Shown piece by piece: positions 43,583 through 51,161 of a DNA stretch of 64,000 nt. The stretch comes from Streptomyces caelestis (GTDB lineage Bacteria; Actinomycetota; Actinomycetes; Streptomycetales; Streptomycetaceae), in assembly GCF_014205255.1 (NCBI RefSeq), contig NZ_JACHNE010000001.1:7192001-7256000 (forward strand), read 5' to 3'. How positions within the stretch are numbered: the stretch's first letter is position 1; each line of letters starts with the position of its first letter. The notes below the pieces were generated by a model. It saw only the letters and a program-made list of their open reading frames with translations, was not told where the DNA came from and made no database searches. A program made the position numbers and the translations under genes.

Positions 43583-43999
43583 ATGACAGCAGAAGGCTCC
43601 CCCCGCACCGGCGGCGGAGCGCAGGAACCGGTCGGCGACCTGGTCCAGCGTGCCTCGCAGCAGCTGTCGCAGCCGGTCCGCGACGAGATGCGCCTGGCGC
43701 AGGCGGAGATGACCCAGAAGGGCAAGCGGTTCGGCAAGGGCGGCGGCCTGTTCGGCGGCGCCGGCCTGGGTGTCCTCACTCTGCAGGCACTGGTGGCCAC
43801 CGTGATCGCCGCGCTCTCGCTCGTGATGGATGTGTGGGTGGCGGCGCTGATCGTCACCGCCGTCCTGGCCGCCGTCACCGCGCTGATGGCGGCGCTGGGC
43901 AAGCAGCAGATCAGCAAGGCATCCCCGCCGGCGCCGGAGCAGACCATGGACAGCGTCAAGGCCGATGTAGCCGAGATCAAGGAGAAGGCACAGCGATGA
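43583..43999 (+). CDS. Holin-like DUF1469 (actinobacterial phage holin superfamily 3) protein
   Basis: A 138-residue protein with a hydrophilic N-terminus (VGDLVQRASQQLSQPVRDEM), a Gly-rich turn and two membrane helices (GVLTLQALVATVIAALSLVM; WVAALIVTAVLAAVTALMAA). This is the DUF1469/PF07332 pattern of small envelope proteins found with DUF3618 genes. The name holin is historical; no lysis role is implied. ATG 43583 is preceded by GGTGAG. An earlier ATG at 43499 is possible. Its stop overlaps the next start (ATGA). Confidence 0.82.
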   Translation: MTAEGSPRTGGGAQEPVGDLVQRASQQLSQPVRDEMRLAQAEMTQKGKRFGKGGGLFGGAGLGVLTLQALVATVIAALSLVMDVWVAALIVTAVLAAVTALMAALGKQQISKASPPAPEQTMDSVKADVAEIKEKAQR

Positions 44000-44466
44000 C
44001 CCACGACAAGCCGCACACGGGCGACGAGGCAGCACCCTCCCCGGAAGAACTGCGCGAGCAGGTCGAGGCGACCCGCGAGGAACTCGGCGAGACCGTCGAG
44101 GAACTCGCGGCCAAGACCGACGTGAAGACCCGCGCCCAGGAGAAGACGGTCGCCGTCAAGCAGCAGGTCGCCGAGAAGACCACACAGGTCAGGACCCAGC
44201 TGCGAGACAAGGCGACGCACGCCGCCCACATGGTGCAGGACAAGACCCCCGAGCCGGTACGCTCCAAAGCCGCCGCGGCCACCGGCCAGGTCCGCGACAA
44301 GGCCGTGCACGTCGGAGAGCTGGCCCGCGAGAAGGCCCCGGAGCCGGTACGCGAGAAGGCCAACCAGGGCATGCAGGCGGCGCGGGCCAACCGCGCCCCG
44401 CTGCTCGCCGCGGCCGGCGCACTCATCGCGCTGCTGCTCATCCGCCGCTCCAGGAGGCACCGATGA
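43996..44466 (+). CDS. DUF3618 family protein
   Basis: A 156-residue protein. Residues 14-45 hold the DUF3618 motif (SPEELREQVEATREELGETV, EELAAKTDVKTRA). A long charged helix with repeating Lys/Val/Ala follows (AVKQQVAEKTTQVRTQLRDK), with two near-repeats TPEPVRSKA and APEPVREKA. A single C-terminal membrane helix follows (LLAAAGALIALLLI) with a basic tail. It is probably a membrane-anchored cytoplasmic coiled coil. It is coupled at both ends by 4-bp overlaps with the neighbouring genes. Function unknown. Confidence 0.85.
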   Translation: MTHDKPHTGDEAAPSPEELREQVEATREELGETVEELAAKTDVKTRAQEKTVAVKQQVAEKTTQVRTQLRDKATHAAHMVQDKTPEPVRSKAAAATGQVRDKAVHVGELAREKAPEPVREKANQGMQAARANRAPLLAAAGALIALLLIRRSRRHR

Positions 44467-44729
44467 AAGCGTCCAAGATCGCCTACAAGCCGGTTGGCCT
44501 GGCCATGGGCGCCGTCAGCGGCGTGCTGGCCGGCGGGTTGTTCAAGCAGGTCTGGAAGAAGCTCGGGCACGACGAAGACGCCCCCGACGCCACCGACGAG
44601 CACCGCACCTGGCGCGAGGTCCTGTCGGCAGCCGTCCTGCAGGGCGCGATCTTCGCCGGCGTCAAAGCCGTCGTCGACCGCGGCGGCGCCACCGCCACCC
44701 GCCGCCTGACCGGCACCTGGCCCGGCTGA
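44463..44729 (+). CDS. DUF4235 family membrane protein
   Basis: An 88-residue protein with IAYKPVGLAMGAVSGVLAGG, then FKQVWKKLGHDEDAPDATDE and WREVLSAAVLQGAIFAGVKA. This is the two-helix DUF4235 pattern that commonly ends DUF1469-DUF3618 operons. The ATG overlaps the DUF3618 stop. A strong hairpin follows. Function unknown, possibly envelope stress. Confidence 0.88.
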   Translation: MKASKIAYKPVGLAMGAVSGVLAGGLFKQVWKKLGHDEDAPDATDEHRTWREVLSAAVLQGAIFAGVKAVVDRGGATATRRLTGTWPG

Positions 44730-44734
44730 CCCCT

Positions 44735-44770
44735 CCCGTCGGCGTCCCGGCCTGGGCGGACGCCGACGGG
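44735..44770 (+). terminator. Hairpin terminator after the DUF4235 gene
   Basis: CCCGTCGGCGTCC (44735-44747) and GGACGCCGACGGG (44758-44770) form a perfect 13-bp stem with a 10-base loop, five bases after the stop. It ends the BrkB-PAP2-DUF1469-DUF3618-DUF4235 run. Confidence 0.7.
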
Positions 44771-44801
44771 CGGTCGGCTTTCCGCAAGGAAGGGCACACC
44801 T

Positions 44802-45104
44802 GTGACCGCACACCCCCCTCTTGCCTTCACCGCGGCAGCCGTCACCGCCTGCATCCTGCTGGCACGCTGGTGGGCGACTCCCCGCGAGCGGCGCCGCCAC
44901 CGCATCCGCTTGTTGTTCCTGCCGTGGCATCGCCCCCACCGCAACCCGTCGCAGCGTGCCGCGAGGCTGGGCCGCATACCGAAACGGCAGCCTCAGGCGC
45001 CGGACCCCAGCGCCCAGCGGGTGGTACGCGAAGCGGAGCAGATCCTGAGTCAGCAATGGAACCGGCTCGAGTCCCTTTACGTTCACCACCCCCGACGGCA
45101 CTGA
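44802..45104 (+). CDS. Small basic membrane-anchored protein
   Basis: A 100-residue protein starting at GTG 44802, with AAGGAAGGG eight bases upstream. An N-terminal helix (LAFTAAAVTACILLARWW) is followed by an Arg/Pro-rich basic region and a helical C-terminus (AQRVVREAEQILSQQWNRLE). No family was recognised. It is probably a small inner-membrane protein of the same stress cluster but is separated by the terminator at 44735. Confidence 0.55.
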   Translation: MTAHPPLAFTAAAVTACILLARWWATPRERRRHRIRLLFLPWHRPHRNPSQRAARLGRIPKRQPQAPDPSAQRVVREAEQILSQQWNRLESLYVHHPRRH

Positions 45105-45328
45105 CCCCCACTGCCGTTAGACCATCGTCGGCCGGCACCCGGCGGACTTTCCGCTTGGGCACTCCCCCTGCACGGTCGCCCGCGGAACGCCCCGGAGTGA
45201 GCTGGTGTCGGGGCCACCAGTGAGGTAGCGCGCGCCCGTGAGCATGCGCAGCTGGGCGTCGTCGCGGTTTAGCAGCCGTTCACCGGCGGTCCTGGATGAC
45301 GCGTCGCGGCCTGGGCAGGCGTGGGGAC

Positions 45329-45682
45329 ATGACTTCTGCTGATCGGCGCCCAGAGATCGGGCACCTTCCAGTGGGTCACACCTCCGCGGCAGGTGCCACG
45401 GAGGAGCTGCTGACCCTGAGGAAGGAGAACCGTCAACTCAAAGAGGCCATGCCGGCCAGCGCCCGCATCGACCAGGCCATGGGGGTGCTGGTCGCCTTGG
45501 GAGGCATCACTCCCGACGAGGCGTGGGACCTGCTGCGTGAGGTGTCGATGAGCACCAACACGAAACTCCGGACAGTGGCCGAGGCCCTCGTCGACTGGCC
45601 CGCCGACGGAGAACTGCCCGACCACATACGCGAGGCGCTCGATGCCACTCTCTCCCAACACCACCAGCACACGCCGCCCTAA
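45329..45682 (+). CDS. ANTAR-domain RNA-binding protein
   Basis: A 117-residue protein. The ANTAR domain is in the C-terminal part: ASARIDQAMGVLVALGGITP, DEAWDLLREVSMSTNTKLRT, VAEALVD. ANTAR proteins bind tandem hexaloop RNA and prevent termination in target leaders. The N-terminus has a short coiled coil (EELLTLRKENRQLKEAM) and no GAF or receiver domain, so its signal input is unclear. The ATG at 45329 is the first start after a long leader; an upstream ATG at 45296 is possible. Confidence 0.8.
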   Translation: MTSADRRPEIGHLPVGHTSAAGATEELLTLRKENRQLKEAMPASARIDQAMGVLVALGGITPDEAWDLLREVSMSTNTKLRTVAEALVDWPADGELPDHIREALDATLSQHHQHTPP

Positions 45683-45882
45683 CTGCGGCCCTGCCTGACG
45701 TCGAGCGAGGCTTGTGTGGTGGATGCTCGCCAGCGCAGGTCCCGCTCCGTCGGTCAGACAGCTGTGGCCGGGGAGTCGTGCGTGAATCTGCACGTGGTTG
45801 GTTGGTTCGAATGCCTGCGGACGCGCACGTGTGATCCCTACGGTGAAGTGACAACAGTTCCAGATCGTTCGTGGGGAGTGCA
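45683..45882. other. Spacer before the first NB-ARC gene
   Basis: Two hundred bases between the ANTAR gene and the NB-ARC gene. No gene or clear hairpin is seen. The region presumably holds the NB-ARC promoter. Confidence 0.4.
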
Positions 45883-48240
45883 GTGGACCCGGAGATCGTT
45901 GCTCTCGGGAGCATCGTGATCAGCAGCCTGGTGGGGAACGCCGTGCAGGACGTCTGGACCTGGGGCAGGGGCCGATTGGTGGCCCTGTTCGTCCGTGACG
46001 GAGCCGAGGAGGCGGCGGTTGACGACGAACTGGAGCAAGCTCGTCGCCAGGCGTTGGAGGCGGAGGAGGCCGGCGACGAGGACACGGTGACCGAGATCAC
46101 GGACGAGTTGTCGAGTCGTGTGCTGGAACTGTTCGCTGAACGTCCCGACGCCGTGCGGGAAGCGCGCGAGCTCGTCGGAGAGGCTCTGACGAGGGCGACG
46201 CCCGCCGAGGCGTCGTCGGCTCTTCTCCACTACGTCAACAACACAGCTCTGTTCCGGGAGATGGACAGTCACTGGCGCGCGTGCCGGGCGGCCGGGACCG
46301 TGACGTCGGTGTTCCTGAGCGGTGTACGAGGGGTGGGGAAGCGCAGCACGGCGCGACAGTGGATCCACTCGCACCGGGACGTCCTCTTCGGGGTGTTCCT
46401 CCAGGCCGACCTTGGGATGCGGGGTGGGCGGATGGTTGACCCGGCGGTGGTGCTGGAGCGCTGGCTGGAAGAGCTCGACGTGCCGAGGGACGAGCGTCCG
46501 GTCGACGTCCCGGCCAAGGCGCGGCGGGTGCGTCACGAACTGCGTGACCGGTCGGCTATCTTCCTGCTGGAGAATGTCACGACGACCCGTCAGGTGCGTG
46601 ACCTGCTGACCGACCAGCCGTACGGCGTCGTCCTCATGACGGGGCAGGAGGCGCCGCACGACTTGGCGCACTTCCTGGAGTTCCTTCCGCTCCCGGTTCC
46701 GGCGCTGCGGGACGAGCACGCTCTGGAGCTGCTGGTCAAGGTGAGCCGTACCACCGAGGATCCGGCCAAACTCGAACCGATTGTCCGGTACCTGGGCGGC
46801 CTGCCGCTGGCGCTGCGGCTGATCGCCGGACATCTGAAGGCGCCCGTCCCCGGCGTTGTGGAGGACATCGGTGCCCGGCTCTCCGACCGCGCCGCACGAC
46901 AGGAGTTGCTCGACGTGGACGATCCGAACCCCCTGCCGGAAGCGCTCGAACTGGCCTACGGACGCATGGCCGTGCGGACGGCGCAGCTCTATCGCCGCCT
47001 GGGGTTGCTGATGTGTGCGGATTTCCAGCTGGACACCGTGTTCGCGCTCGTACCGGACTGGGAGCCGTCGGAGGCGCGCACCGCGCTGAGCGCCCTGATC
47101 TCGGGCGGTCTGGTCGAGCGCCGGAGTCTCGACACGTACCGCATGCACATCCTCGTCCACGACCACGCGTCGATCGTCGCGGAGCGCGACGAGACGGAAA
47201 GTGAACGCGAGGCGGTGCGGCGGCGGATCGCCCATCACTTCCTGCGGATCACCGAGCGGGGTGAGCAGACGCTGTCGACGCGCTGGCTCTACAACCCCAT
47301 GAACACCTTCCCGGCGGACACGGCAGCCGACGAGCGCCAACAGACCGAGGCGCTGCGTGAGCTGGCTCGACGCGAGGCGGGCATCTTCGCCGCGGTGCGG
47401 TTGGCCGCCGAGGCGGGGCTTGACCTGGAGGCGTGGCGGCTGAGTCAGGCCATCCGGACCTTCTGCCTCCGTACCGGGCGCCACACCCAGTGGATCGAGG
47501 CGGCCGAGATCGGTCTCGCCTCGGCGCTGGAGACCGGTGACACGATGGCGGTGGCCCGTGCGTCCTACGAGGTGGGCTTCGCGCACCTCGAACGTTGGAA
47601 CGTGGAGGAGGGCGATCCGCGGCTGGCCCGGGAGCACTTCGAACAGGCGCTCAGCCTGGTGAACCCCGGTGTGCCCGGACGGAGCGAGGGTGAACGTCGC
47701 ACGGAGTCCAGCGTTCTGGAAGGGCTGGGGTTGCTCGAACGCAAGCTCAAGCGCCCCGGGCACGCGATCGATCTGTTCAGCCGTGCCCAAGCGGCACTGG
47801 AGGGGATCGACCATCCTCGTGGCGAGGCCCTCCTCGCTCTGCACCTGGGCAGTACGTACACGGCGCTCGGGCGCCACGACGCCGCGGAAGGTGAACTTCT
47901 GCGCGCGGTCGAGGAGTTCAAGGGGCTTCCGGACGGACCGGACCGTTTCAACATGGCCAAGGCCCGGCTGCGTCTCGCCGAGAACCGCCGCGCTTGCGGG
48001 CGACTGCGCGAAGCCGTCGAGGCGCTGGACCTGGCGGTGGACGGCATGACCGGCGTGGGCTCGGCCTACTACGCCGCGCAGGCCCTCCTGCTGCGCGGAG
48101 ACGTCCGCGTGCAGTTGGGGCAGCGGGAGGCCGCCGTCGAAGACTGGACGTCCGCCCGCGCGCTCTTCGCGGAAGAAGGCAGCATTCACGAGGGTGAGGC
48201 ACGGCACCGCCTGGAGCAGGAGGGCGGAGAGCAGGCGTAG
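45883..48240 (+). CDS. NB-ARC-TPR STAND protein, module 1
   Basis: A 785-residue STAND protein. Residues 1-115 are helical with a hydrophobic start (PEIVALGSIVISSLVGNAVQ) and a coiled region. The NTPase domain contains a degenerate P-loop, LSGVRGVGKRST near residue 145, a Walker B-like SAIFLLENV, and the GLPLAL (GxP) motif GGLPLALRLIAGH near residue 308. A winged helix (YRMHILVHDHASIVAERDE) and TPR-like repeats (ALLALHLGSTYTALGRHDAA) follow. The GTG at 45883 has GGGAG five bases upstream. It faces a GT-B-like gene 35 bp downstream, the same arrangement as in module 2. STAND proteins are switch-like sensors in signalling and defence; the effector is not evident, though the N-terminus could be one. 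Confidence 0.85.
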   Translation: MDPEIVALGSIVISSLVGNAVQDVWTWGRGRLVALFVRDGAEEAAVDDELEQARRQALEAEEAGDEDTVTEITDELSSRVLELFAERPDAVREARELVGEALTRATPAEASSALLHYVNNTALFREMDSHWRACRAAGTVTSVFLSGVRGVGKRSTARQWIHSHRDVLFGVFLQADLGMRGGRMVDPAVVLERWLEELDVPRDERPVDVPAKARRVRHELRDRSAIFLLENVTTTRQVRDLLTDQPYGVVLMTGQEAPHDLAHFLEFLPLPVPALRDEHALELLVKVSRTTEDPAKLEPIVRYLGGLPLALRLIAGHLKAPVPGVVEDIGARLSDRAARQELLDVDDPNPLPEALELAYGRMAVRTAQLYRRLGLLMCADFQLDTVFALVPDWEPSEARTALSALISGGLVERRSLDTYRMHILVHDHASIVAERDETESEREAVRRRIAHHFLRITERGEQTLSTRWLYNPMNTFPADTAADERQQTEALRELARREAGIFAAVRLAAEAGLDLEAWRLSQAIRTFCLRTGRHTQWIEAAEIGLASALETGDTMAVARASYEVGFAHLERWNVEEGDPRLAREHFEQALSLVNPGVPGRSEGERRTESSVLEGLGLLERKLKRPGHAIDLFSRAQAALEGIDHPRGEALLALHLGSTYTALGRHDAAEGELLRAVEEFKGLPDGPDRFNMAKARLRLAENRRACGRLREAVEALDLAVDGMTGVGSAYYAAQALLLRGDVRVQLGQREAAVEDWTSARALFAEEGSIHEGEARHRLEQEGGEQA

Positions 48241-48275
48241 GAGCCGGCCACGCACAGGCCGCCGCCAAGGCGGGC

Positions 48276-50123
48276 TCAGACGTAGGCCAGGTCGAGCTGT
48301 CCCGGGTCGGGCAGGTCGCCGGCGCGCACGACGATCCGCTCCGACCGTGTCGGGCGGGCACGGGCCGTCCCCGCAGCGCGCTCTCGCACCGTCCACGCGT
48401 AGACCGCCGATGCCGCAAGGGGGAACGCCGCCCAGGCGGGACGCTCCCGCCAGCTCACCCGCACACGACCGCCGTCCGGGAGCAGCGCCAGGCACCCGTC
48501 CTCCTCCGTTTCCGCGGCGAGCAGCCCGCAGCCGGAGGATTCCGCGGCATAGGCGCACCACGGGTCGTCCTCCGGACGCGCCGCCGTGCGCCCGCGCGGA
48601 ACCAGCAGCACGTCCGCGGTACGCGGCCATCGGCGGTCCGGGTCGTCACGGTCGGCGGCCAGATGAGCCGAGGCGATGTGCGGGCCATGGCCGTGCTGCC
48701 GCGCCGCGGGGTAGCGGCGGACGACCACTTCACCGTCAGCTGCCCCAGTGCCGTCGTCCGTCACGCAAGCGGTGACGAACATGGGCGCCTCATGAGGAAC
48801 GCGGCGGGCGCCCGGTCCAGAGGGCGGCGACGGAACGGGTATCGCGGACACGGACGCGGGATGGCCGGGTTCGTCCAGCCGCAGCCAGGTGTAGAACAGT
48901 CGGCGCAGCAACTCGGCGCTGCGGCCCGGTTCCGACGTGACGGTCTCCCCGACCGCCTGGAGTTCCGGATCGTCCCGCTGCCCGTCCAAGGCGGCAAGCT
49001 GGCACAGCAGGGGGCGATCGGCGGTCAGGCGAGGCAGTATCCGGCCGAGCCTGGCCATGGGGGATCCCGGTGCCACCTTCGATTCGTCGAAGGCGCCGAG
49101 AATGCAGGGGATTTCCAACGCAATTCCATACATGGTCAAGGAACCATGGTCTCCCAGAAGGAAATCAGCCGAACAGAGGGCCGCCTTCCATGTGTCGCTT
49201 TCCGGAACCGGCAGGAGGAGCCCGGAATCCAGAAACGGAGCCAGCCAGCTGTGCAGCTGCCACGAGCCATGACCATGCCAGGAATTCGGATGGATAGCCG
49301 CGAGTACGCGGAACTCTTCAGTGGGAAGCTCGGCCAAAACTCGACGGAGAACGTCGGCGCGCGGTGAGCCGAGCACCGAACCGCTTCCCCAGGTCGAGGA
49401 CACGACCACGAGCCGCTGACCCGGCAACAACCCGAACGCCTGCCGGTAGCTCTCACGGAAGGGAAGGCTGGCACGCAGTTGGTCGATACACGGGTCGCCG
49501 GCCACAACAGCCTTGGGCAACGCCTGCGGACAGCTGACCGCAAGCCGATCGAACTGCTCCTTGTGGGACAGGACGATCGCTGACGGGACAACGTCCCCAT
49601 CGTGCAGGAGCCACTCCTCCGTGAGCCCGAAGGCTCCCGGCTCCCGGCTCCCGGCTCCCGGCTCCCGGCTCCCGGCTCCCGGCTCCCGGCTCCCGGCTCC
49701 CGGCTCCCGGCTCCCGGCTCCCGGCTCCCGGCTCCCGGCTCCCGGCTCCCGGCTCAAGTATTTATTATAGCCTGCCCCATGGGGTGCGCCAATAAGCGGA
49801 AATCGAAGCTTGTGCAAGTCTCCGCCTCGATTTGTAGCGAGAGCGAGATCGAAATTCTCCGCGACCGCAACCCGCCAAGGGGTCATCAGCATTCCCCGGC
49901 GGAGCAAGAATTCGGATACGCCTCCGTCCAGGGCGGAGGAATCTGTGCAGGAGAAGACAACCTGAATCCGCTCGTCGCCGTCGAAGACCGCAAGAAGGTC
50001 CAGGAGCCGGGTGGCTGACGTGATGTTGTGCACAACACCGAGAACCCTCCGCTGCGGCGAGACGGTCATCCAAAGCCGCGCGTCCGGTCTGAGCGGCAAC
50101 GGCAGCCGGTCAGCGTCTGCCAC
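48276..50123 (-). CDS. GT-B/TagB-like protein with internal heptapeptide repeats, module 1
   Basis: A 615-residue protein similar to the CDP-glycerol glycerophosphotransferase (TagB/TagF) fold. It has FPLIGAPHGAGYNKY near residue 115, VVAGDPCIDQL, LVVVSSTWGSGSVLG near 225, VLAAIHPNSWHGHG and FLLGDHGSLTMYGIAL near 330. The C-terminal third is Arg/Pro-rich and lacks known motifs. A tandem repeat SREPGAG (six units, residues ~123-164) encoded by the 7-bp array sits directly after the HGxG motif. The GTG at 50123 has AGGAG nine bases upstream. It is a paralogue of the gene at 53689. It may act on cell-envelope polymers or be a donor-binding effector; this is inference. It converges on the NB-ARC gene. 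Confidence 0.75.
   Translation of the reverse strand: MADADRLPLPLRPDARLWMTVSPQRRVLGVVHNITSATRLLDLLAVFDGDERIQVVFSCTDSSALDGGVSEFLLRRGMLMTPWRVAVAENFDLALATNRGGDLHKLRFPLIGAPHGAGYNKYLSREPGAGSREPGAGSREPGAGSREPGAGSREPGAGSREPGAFGLTEEWLLHDGDVVPSAIVLSHKEQFDRLAVSCPQALPKAVVAGDPCIDQLRASLPFRESYRQAFGLLPGQRLVVVSSTWGSGSVLGSPRADVLRRVLAELPTEEFRVLAAIHPNSWHGHGSWQLHSWLAPFLDSGLLLPVPESDTWKAALCSADFLLGDHGSLTMYGIALEIPCILGAFDESKVAPGSPMARLGRILPRLTADRPLLCQLAALDGQRDDPELQAVGETVTSEPGRSAELLRRLFYTWLRLDEPGHPASVSAIPVPSPPSGPGARRVPHEAPMFVTACVTDDGTGAADGEVVVRRYPAARQHGHGPHIASAHLAADRDDPDRRWPRTADVLLVPRGRTAARPEDDPWCAYAAESSGCGLLAAETEEDGCLALLPDGGRVRVSWRERPAWAAFPLAASAVYAWTVRERAAGTARARPTRSERIVVRAGDLPDPGQLDLAYV
49632..49755. repeat. 7-bp tandem repeat inside the GT-B-like gene (17.7 copies)
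   Basis: Perfect GGCTCCC units from 49632 to 49750 plus GGCTC. Since seven is not a multiple of three, each gain or loss of one unit shifts the frame. Three units encode one SREPGAG heptapeptide, the same in all three frames. The unit differs by one base from the array at 55456. Confidence 0.95.
49764..49792 (-). promoter_or_regulatory. Consensus-like promoter inside the GT-B-like gene
   Basis: On the minus strand TTGGCG (49787-49792), a 17-base spacer, and a perfect TATAAT (49764-49769), in an AT-rich island next to the repeat. Transcription would begin at the edge of the 7-bp array and run through it in the sense direction. It could also be coding sequence that happens to match (GYNKYL). 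Confidence 0.4.
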
Positions 50124-50280
50124 CTGTCAACTCCTGACTCCCATCATTCTGAGGTGACGCCTTCGCGCCGCCACCGCAACCGATCTCACCATAGTCCCGC
50201 TCCCGAAGCCCGATCCCCTGCCCGTCAGTGCTTGGTATGCGAGGTGGGCGATAGGGGCGCTTCGGACGTGAGGAGGTTCC

Positions 50281-50523
50281 ATGGACCTTGTTGGGCAAGA
50301 CGAGGGCCAGGAGCCGCTCGTCGACCGTCCGATCAGGGCCGGTGCCGCGTTCGAGGGGAGTGCGGAGATCGCGGAGGCCCGTGACATGGCCCGCGACTTC
50401 CTCGTGTCTGTGCAGGCAGTGCACGGGCTGCCGCTGTCAGCTCGGGCTATGGGCATAGTGCAGCTGGTCATCGAGCTGGCCGACGACCCCGGCGGAGACC
50501 CGGCCGGCCGGCAGCCCTCCTGA
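50281..50523 (+). pseudogene. Truncated anti-sigma/HATPase-type protein
   Basis: The 80-codon frame reads AFEGSAEIAEARDMARDFLV, VQAVHGLPLSARAMGIVQLV, the start of RsbW-like ATP-binding proteins of Streptomyces. The frame then jumps to ELADDPGGDPAGRQPS and stops. The N box (ELVTNA) and the rest of the ATP-binding domain are deleted. A small product could still be made but is unlikely to bind ATP. Confidence 0.55.
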
Positions 50524-50649
50524 CCGCACCCGGCCGGACTGTTCCCGAGGCTGGAATTGGGCTGCTGCCTGCTCACGGGCGCAGAAAGGACAGACCCCGA
50601 TGACGTCGGCGTTTCCCCCGCAGTCCCCTCCGGTCAGCCGACGGCTGCT

Positions 50650-50850
50650 CACGCAGCCGCACACCACCGTCGTCCACCGGGGTGCCGATGGCCGTGTCCC
50701 AGCCGTCGCCGTCGGCGAGGTGGTCCAGTAGCCCCTGCAGCACCGGGGCGGGGGTGGAGCCGGTCGCTGTGAGGACCCACGTTCGGTCGGAGACGGGTGT
50801 CTCGTAGGCGATTACGGTCCTCGTGGTCTCCTGGGCCGGGGTCTCATGAA
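50650..50850 (-). pseudogene. DUF317 domain fragment
   Basis: On the minus strand an open segment reads TRTVIAYETPVSDRTWVLTA followed by PVLQGLLDHLADGDGWDTAI and GTPVDD. This matches the first half of DUF317 domains, common in Streptomyces proteins of unknown function. It has no start or downstream half and breaks off near 50650. The remaining bases to 51161 hold no recognisable gene. Confidence 0.5.
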
Positions 50851-51161
50851 CGCGCTCGAGCAGGGTGACGCGGCTGCTGGAGCAGGCCAGCCCGCTCGCC
50901 CTGACGCCGAATGCCCCCGCCCGTCCCGGTCAGGAGACGCCCGACCCGCCGAATCCGCCCTCGGCGTTCCGAGGCGCAGCAGCCAGGGGCCGTGTGGGCC
51001 CGGGTTGCCATAGGGCCTGTTTTCTCGTCTTCGGTGCTCGGCCGTGTGCTGCGACGTGATGATTGTGGCTGCTCGGTGGGGCGAGCTGTCCAACTCGGCG
51101 AGATCGTTCTACCGTGGCCTTTCCTGATCCGCAGGGCAGGAAGTGATGCGAAGGGGGCTTG

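Noticed and set aside
43583..43999. Holin-like protein as evidence for a prophage
   Set aside because: DUF1469 proteins commonly occur in chromosomal DUF3618/DUF4235 operons, and no phage structural genes are in the window.
49632..49755. Repeat array considered as CRISPR-like
   Set aside because: The 7-bp unit is contiguous, without spacers, and there are no cas genes.
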